DNA of 64,000 nt, from positions 4,566,815 through 4,630,814 of the forward strand of contig JAGGNK010007448.1 in the NCBI GenBank assembly GCA_017590115.1. The letters are read 5' to 3'. The notes under the pieces were generated by a model that saw only the letters and a list, made by a program, of their open reading frames with translations, was not told the DNA's origin and made no database searches. Each line of letters begins with the position of its first letter. Position 1 is the stretch's first letter. Shown here in pieces: positions 58,473 to 64,000 of the stretch. The DNA is from Montifringilla adamsi. Taxonomy: Eukaryota; Chordata; Aves; Passeriformes; Passeridae. The position numbers and the translations under genes were made by a program.

Positions 58473-58721
58473 TTGAAAAGCCTGCCTAATTTTTCTTTTA
58501 AATGGTTTATTAAAGCTTAGTACATTTTTAGGCATGTCTGCTGGTTCAGCTGCTCCAGGAGCAGAGCAAAGTCTGGTCCACACATCTCCTGAGAACTCCT
58601 TCCCTTGTGAGATCTCCCCTGGTTTCCCAAGCATTAGCAGCACTGGTGGCTCACAGAGTTCATCTGGACCCAAAGGACCAGAGACAGGCCTGGATGGAGG
58701 GGCAGGGGGAGGGCTGAGGGC
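58473..58721 (-). repeat. 249-bp direct repeat, copy B
   Basis: Second copy of the unit at 55116-55364. Its flanks (CAGAGGG on the left, CTCTTTGAGG on the right) differ from those of copy A, and I found no matching short duplication around either copy. Sharp edges on both sides with about 99% identity argue for a recent event or for gene conversion. A false duplication from the assembly is also possible, although that normally copies longer blocks. Confidence 0.85.
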
Positions 58722-61700
58722 CTCTTTGAGGCAGGGAAGCAAAAAGCAGCACTGGTTTCACCTTTGTAGCCCAGGGCTGAGCTGCAGTGTGCCCATGGTG
58801 CCCATTTTGCACCTCCTGAGCTCACTGACACTGCACCAGGGCACTTGGTGGCAATGAGTGGCATCACACACCTCAGTAAAGCACAGTTCTGTCCCTCTCC
58901 TTGCAAGGCAAATTTTCACAGGAATTCACAGGAATAGGATGTGAGTGTCACTGGAGCTGCTGGTCCCTGTGTGTGGGAGACAGCTCCTGCCTTTGAGCTG
59001 CCATGGCCTGGAGAAGATGTGAAGGTGAAGTTGAAGGGACTAACTTCAAATAACATTGTGAATTACAGCCTTGCTGCGGGAGGATACAATTCCATCACCC
59101 CTGGCCTCCTGTTTTCCATAAAATCTGTCTTTAAGCAAAATATTGCAGCCCAAATTAAATCATATGGAAAACACAGAGCAGCCCCCTCACTGCATCTTTG
59201 AGCGGTGCTACACTGAGGCACCTCTAAATTCACTGGCAATATATCCCTTTTCCTCAGTGAAATCCAAGGAGTTTGGACTGACCCTGACTCCTAAAGGCAG
59301 GAAAGCTGCAGCCATTCACCCCAGGGCTGGTTTTGGCTTCCTACATCCCCATTAGCTCTTTAATGCAGCATTCCACAATATTAGGTGCTTTCCTCGAGCA
59401 GTGAGTGATGAAGACACTTAGAGAGAACTTTATAGCACTTCAGTTGACAATTTTCTGGGTTGATTGTGCACCTCCCTCCTGTCAGGGGTCTCTGCACCAC
59501 AGATGGTGTTTTACATATAGCAGTAAAATGACATAGTTGGAACTGCAGCATATGTGCCTTTGCTGTGCTCTGCATCCCAGGCAAGTCCACTGGGTTTCCA
59601 GCTCACTCCCATTTTGCAAAGCTCAGCTTAACAGATGGGATGCTGGCCTCTTGTTCTTCCTCCAGCTGATGGAAAGGATTGCAATTGTAGAGTGGAGGAA
59701 AAGAAAATGAGAAGGACCTTGCTCATGAATGTTTTAATGTTTCCCTCCACTACAAAGCCATGGCTTTGCAATGTTATAAAATTGCTGTTCTCTCTTTCCC
59801 AGTTTCCCTCAAAATAAATTGGTAGCAGCCACTTTCATGGGTTTCCATTTCAGAGAATCCTGCAGGTTGTTTGGTGTTTTAGGTTTGTGGAGTATTTCCC
59901 ACCTGATTCATTGAGGGTTATTACAGAGGGGAATTCAGCACTGCCTGGAGTTCCTGGGCTGTCCATCCTGGGAATGTGCTGTTCTTTTCAGCTACAGACC
60001 ATTCCAGCAGGGACTGGGGAGGATGATTTCCCAGAGATGCTCACCAGTGTGCCCAGGCTGCCCTCAGCCAGGAGGAAGGGCAGAAGGGCAATTCCCACTT
60101 GGCCAGGGCCTCCTCCACCAAACCCCTCTGCTGTGGGATGTGCTCTGGTGGAAACCTGGTTTAAATTCCTTGTGCTGCCCTGGCTGAGGGTCAGTGCTGG
60201 TCAGGAGATTAGTGGCCCTGTCAGACCCTGAATGCTGATCCAAGAGGCACTGGAGACACCATCAGAGGATGCTTCCCCAAGGACAGCCACGGCAGAAGAA
60301 CAGATGGGACTGAGATCAAGATAGGAAACTTGTTAGCCTGGCTTAACCTTTAATAAAATTGATCTCAGCCTACTCACAGCTGGAAAACACACCAGGAATG
60401 TTCTGAAGGGAGTTTGGGGAGCTGTGAGCATGTTCCACAGCCTCTTTTCCATTTCTTCCAACCTGATACCCACCCAAAGAAATTACATTTCCTCCTTGAG
60501 AGAGAGCAAAGCACGAGCTCCCTCCTGGAGCAATCCCAGCCTTGGGATCCATGTGCCCACAGAGCCCAGCTCAGGCTCCTGGCACCTCCAACAGAGTCCT
60601 TGTGACATCCAGCCAAAACACACCCAGCAAAGCCGTGCCTGCCTTGGCAGCCTTTGTTTCTGTGCATCCCCAGGGATGAGGCACTGCTGGGCTCCTGTCC
60701 AGGCAGGGAGAGAGGCAGAGCAGCGTTTGCTGTGTCCAGCTTTCAAACCTCTCCCCTGCACAGACCTGGTCATTCCTGTAGCTGTCCTACAGCCTTGTCA
60801 CCCTTCCCTCACACACACACAGCATTTCACTCTAACTTCAGTTGTAAGGATGCAGTAGTAGGGGCATAAACCATGCAAACACTCCGTATGTCTTTGTGTT
60901 TTCAGCTGACTGCTCAAAATTTAGTTCATACTAAAATATTCCTGAGGAGGCAGCAGAACTTCCCTATCCCTTTACTTCTGATGCCCAAAGAAAATCAAGA
61001 TAAAGCTGAGTTGATGCAATGACATCAGCTCATATTGCTGTTGTCTCACACTGTTTGGCAGTTTTTAATCTCAAAACTTCAGCTTTCAAAGCCATGTGAT
61101 AAGGCTCAGAAAATATAGGAAGATAATGCAATTGTCTCTACCTTTTCACTGGGGAGAAAAAATTTAAAATTGAATCCCTGTGACCCATTCCAAGGTCTGA
61201 AAATATACAGCAACAAATGTCTGGATCTTCCCTTTCTTCATTAAGAAAAAGCCATTTTGGAACAAAGCTTTTGATTTCTAGGAGCAATTCACTCATGAAT
61301 GCTCAAGGTTGGCAACTTCAGCCCTCCCCTATATTCCAGGAGCACATGACAAGGAGACTTGCTATATCAGCTAACTTGTAAACACTGAAAACTGTCTGTA
61401 TTTATGTCAAATAATCACTTTTGCCAGGCAAGCAAAAAACAAAGATCATGGTGCTCAAAAAAAAGGTGGGGGGGGGGGGGCAAGCTGAAATCAATACACC
61501 TTTAGTTCTCTTGTCTCAGCAAAAGGAGAGTCTGAGGCAACTTTTTAACCCTTTCCCACTCTAAAGAAGATGAGAAATAACTCCAAACTGATCTGTGTCT
61601 TGTCATGCCTGCTCACATTAATTCTCTGATCTGACTCGAGATGTTGTGACAACAGCCTAGGCCCATGTCCAATAAAGATTTAAAAATACAAGATGTGTGT

Positions 61701-61956
61701 GGTAAAATATTAAGACTGATGGCAAGTGCAGTGCCTGGGTAGAAAGCAGCAGGATCCCTGCCTGACAGGAGATGTGGCCCTGCAGCCCAGGGGTCCATGT
61801 CGTGTGTGATCCATCACTTAATGGGCACAGGACACCCCCCAGCATCTCTGGAGGAGCAGCTGAGCTGCCTCACAGCCCTGCTCACCCCCCTGTCCTCAAA
61901 CTATTGCCTGTATTGAGAGTGAGCAAACACAGCACTTTTCCCATCTCATCATAAGC
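58722..61956. other. Non-coding stretch, no gene recognised
   Basis: No gene recognised. A CA-type tract of about 12 bases lies near 60810-60820. A 13-base G run occurs at 61468-61480. Open frames near 60.4-60.9 kb overlap each other on both strands and have no domains. The interval 59880-60300 is moderately GC-rich and might be a decayed repeat I could not place. Confidence 0.6.
61468..61480. repeat. Poly-G homopolymer, 13 bases
   Basis: A run of 13 G follows AAAAAAAAGGT. Short but G-quadruplex-prone and likely to vary in length. Confidence 0.9.
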
Positions 61957-62049
61957 CAGAGGATGGTTTAGGTTGGGAAAGACCTCCAAGATCATCAAGT
62001 GCAGCTGTTCCCCCAGCACTGCCAGGTCCCCCACAAGCCCATGTCCCCA
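61957..62049 (-). mobile_element. CR1 LINE, 3' part, interrupted by an LTR
   Basis: Minus-strand CR1 3' end. The plus strand carries the complements of the CR1 words around GGTTTAGGTTGGGAAAGACC, TCCAAGATCATCAAGTGCAGC and CACTGCCAGGTCCCC, ending at CATGTCCCCA where an LTR begins. The remainder of the same CR1 resumes at 62510. The octamer tail at the left end is reduced. Confidence 0.87.
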
Positions 62050-62513
62050 CAATGCCTTGTGCAGGCTGCCCCAGAACAGAGACTGGACAGAGTTAAAGAA
62101 TAAAGCTGGGATTTATTAAAAGGATCTCCTCCATGGATCCACCTTGGGCAGCACAAGAGCCCAGCCAGGGCTGCACCCAAGATGAACCAAAATGGTCCCA
62201 AAATGCACGAGCGCTCACGGGGTCTCTCCCTGGGATCAGCTCTGCTCCATTTGCAGGTTGCAGTTCATTGTCCAATTCCAGCTTTAGCCCATGCAGTCCC
62301 ATCCTGCTTGTTTTTCTCTCTCCAGCCCACGCTGTTTCTGCTCTTGGGCTGAGATTTGGATCATTTGTCCTTGGTGCCCAGCTAGAGCAGGAATTGTTTT
62401 GTCTCCCTGCTCTGTGCAGAGAGCTCACCATCCCCTCATATGAAGCTCAGAACTACACATTAAAGCAGCGCAGAATCTGAAAAATAGAAAAGCTAAACCT
62501 GAGGCATCACCCA
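62046..62513 (-). mobile_element. Solo LTR nested in a CR1 (4-bp target duplication CCCA)
   Basis: The LTR is 62050-62509 (460 bp). Its right end GGCATCA matches that of the 8986-9427 LTR. Its left end reads CAATGCC where the relative has TGATGCC, two transitions at the terminal TG. CCCA flanks it on both sides (62046-62049 and 62510-62513), and removing the LTR rejoins the CR1 reading GTCCCCAAGCACC without gap. Minus-strand AATAAA signals lie near 62090-62122 (TTTATT on the plus strand), giving the orientation. No proviral interior is present. Confidence 0.85.
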
Positions 62514-62595
62514 AGCACCACATGCACATGTTTTGTGAACACTTCAGGGATGGTGATTGCACCACTTCCCTGGGCAGCCTGCTACAAATGAACCA
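62510..62595 (-). mobile_element. CR1 LINE, 5' part of the interrupted copy
   Basis: Continuation of the CR1 that is broken at 62049. The plus strand shows the complements of CR1 around AAGCACCACATGCACATGTTTT, GAACACTTCAGGGATGGTGA and CACTTCCCTGGGCAGCCTG. The match fades by about 62595, its truncated 5' end. The minus-strand frame includes LPREVVQSPSLK, equivalent to the phrase in the CR1 at 19.2 kb. Confidence 0.87.
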
Positions 62596-64000
62596 CAGAA
62601 CCTCTACACCCACGTCCCAGGCTTGCTCCATTCTCCCTGGATGCCTCATAGTGCCCAGAAAAGGCCAAGCTTTGTGGTGCTGCAGGCTGAGGAAATCAGA
62701 GCCAGGCTGCCAGCTCAGCTTCCTTAGCCTCTAACATATGCAGGTAGCAGCACTGGTCCCTGTGATGTCACCCCAGGATTAGCATGCTGATTAACAGCTG
62801 GTTTCTTGCCATTCTAATAGGCTCTAAATACCTCTCCTAGGAGCTCCTAGCAGGAATTGGATTTTGGAAGGGGTGGGGGGGATATTTTGTATTCACAGGG
62901 TCTTTTTCATACCCATAGGGCATTCAGTAATTCTCAGTAATTGTCCTACACTTTATACTTAAAGCTCATTGTTTTCAAAAAGCATTTCATTGGCAGGGGC
63001 TGATGCAGTCTCTGTCCCCCATTCCTGGCTCCCCCTTTTCCCTCTTGAATTATTGATCTTTCAGCAGAACAGGATTTGTCTTCATTATACGTGAGCTGCA
63101 ATCACCACAGATATTAGTGTAAGCTCATGGTGGCAGATTGATTAGTTCCTTGCATATGGAAGCAGGGGGTCCCTCCCACTTTATCAGGGATCCCTAGAGC
63201 CAGCTGTTCTTTACAGGACAAAAAAATGGAAATTAGATTTCAGTTAAATACATCAGAAATTAGATTAGATGTTATTATTTGAAAATGTCAAGCTTGGGGA
63301 AAGAGTGTTCCTCAAAGGACTAAAAAAAAAAAAAAGAAAAGCTATTTTATGGAAATACTGGTGGCATCACTCTTTGCTTCGGTGATTTCCAAGTGGGGAA
63401 AACTTGAGTTTCCCTTCCTACCTCTCATGACCAAGAAAACTAAGAGCAATCCTCCTCAGCAGAGTGCAAAACTAAACAGTGATAAGAATAAAAACTCACT
63501 CACCCTTAGGAACCAGAGCTGCAAAAAGCAAGTCTGCATTCAGCCCTGGAGCATCATTCCTGCTGGTCTTTGTTGCAAGCAGGAAGTTCAAGAGCTAAAG
63601 ACAGCCAGGGAGAGATGTTTTTCCATCAGAACCCACTGGAGCTGGTGTGCAAGGAAACAACAGGCATCAGCCAGGCTTTGCTGAGTAACTTCTCCTGCAG
63701 TCACAGGCATCTGGGACCAAAGGGGATGAGAAATGTGCACCAGGGCCACAAAACCCTCACAGTCTGGGCCACCAGGAGCACTGGCTGTGGTGGTGGCAAT
63801 GGCCAGGCAGCAGCACTACACAGGTGCCAGGTAAAACACACCAGGCTTACACAAGTCATGGACATCCCACACCTGGGGATCCCACAGCATCCCATTAGTC
63901 CCTCTTCACCCCAGTCTTCTTGGTGATGGGGGTCCAGAGTTGTCCTTCTGGAGGTGCCACCTTTATACAGTCCACATTTTGGGTGGCTGCAGATGTTCCC
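62596..64000. other. Non-coding stretch to the window edge
   Basis: No gene recognised. There is a run of G near 62871-62881 and a 14-base A tract at about 63322-63335. The last 70 bases (GGAGGTGCCACCTTTATACAG and onward) have an LTR-like feel, but the sequence ends before this can be judged. Confidence 0.55.

Noticed and set aside
55116..58721. The 249-bp pair as LTRs of one intact retroelement
   Set aside because: No TG...CA ends on the shared unit, no matching target duplication outside it and no gag-pol motifs in the 3.1-kb interior.
63920..64000. LTR-like sequence at the window end
   Set aside because: A TTTATACAG word and general feel only; the window ends before termini or signals can be seen.
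1..64000. CRISPR arrays, bacterial operons, riboswitches, phage or plasmid modules
   Set aside because: Avian CR1 and LTR repeats show this is vertebrate nuclear DNA; no spaced direct-repeat array or dense gene packing is present.

Overview
The window reads as non-coding nuclear DNA of a bird, most likely a songbird. The evidence is repeat content: several 5'-truncated CR1 LINE fragments ending in the avian CR1 signature (ATTCTGTG-type octamers) and solo long terminal repeats (LTRs) that resemble passerine endogenous retrovirus families as I remember them. No database could be searched, so family names are by recognition only. I found no protein-coding gene, exon, tRNA, rRNA or snRNA that I could support. 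The longest open frames (238, 196 and 171 codons) have no recognisable domain, and several lie on pyrimidine-rich or simple-repeat DNA where stops are rare by composition. The best reading is an intergenic desert or the inside of a very large intron.

Layout. 1-9 kb: unique sequence with a compact homeodomain/POU-rich block near 1.4 kb, a two-copy 60-bp tandem repeat at 5.1 kb and a 26-base C run at 6.36 kb. 9-27 kb: most of the LTRs, namely a complete solo LTR with 4-bp target duplication (8986-9427), one with a near-perfect 6-bp duplication (14040-14446), a probable LTR (18426-18710), a minus-strand relative of the 14-kb element (24981-25360) and a complete one with a perfect 6-bp duplication (27020-27310). 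Between them are a CR1 3' end (19.2-19.4 kb), a hierarchical CCCATT minisatellite (20.94-21.19 kb), a second CR1 tail (23.4 kb) and a small CpG-rich patch (24.3-24.5 kb). 27-42 kb: mostly unique, with an LTR inserted exactly into the tail of a CR1 (34.2-34.6 kb), a 35-base A run, a minus-strand CR1 (36 kb), AT-rich candidate regulatory blocks (37.6-39 kb and 41.0-41.3 kb) and a 450-bp CR1 (41.5-41.9 kb). 39-48 kb: eroded SINE-like relics. 46-64 kb: a CCTTC pentamer array, a 97-bp tandem duplication containing A tracts, a GC-rich CR1, another CR1 at 52.5 kb, a pair of 249-bp direct repeats 3.36 kb apart that differ at only three bases, and a minus-strand CR1 split by an LTR (61.96-62.6 kb).

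There is no operon-like or pathway logic. The functional hypotheses worth following are the AT-rich candidate conserved elements, the palindrome cluster at 13.7 kb, the CpG patch, the G-quadruplex-prone repeats and the unexplained 249-bp direct repeat. I did not find a convincing new molecular system.
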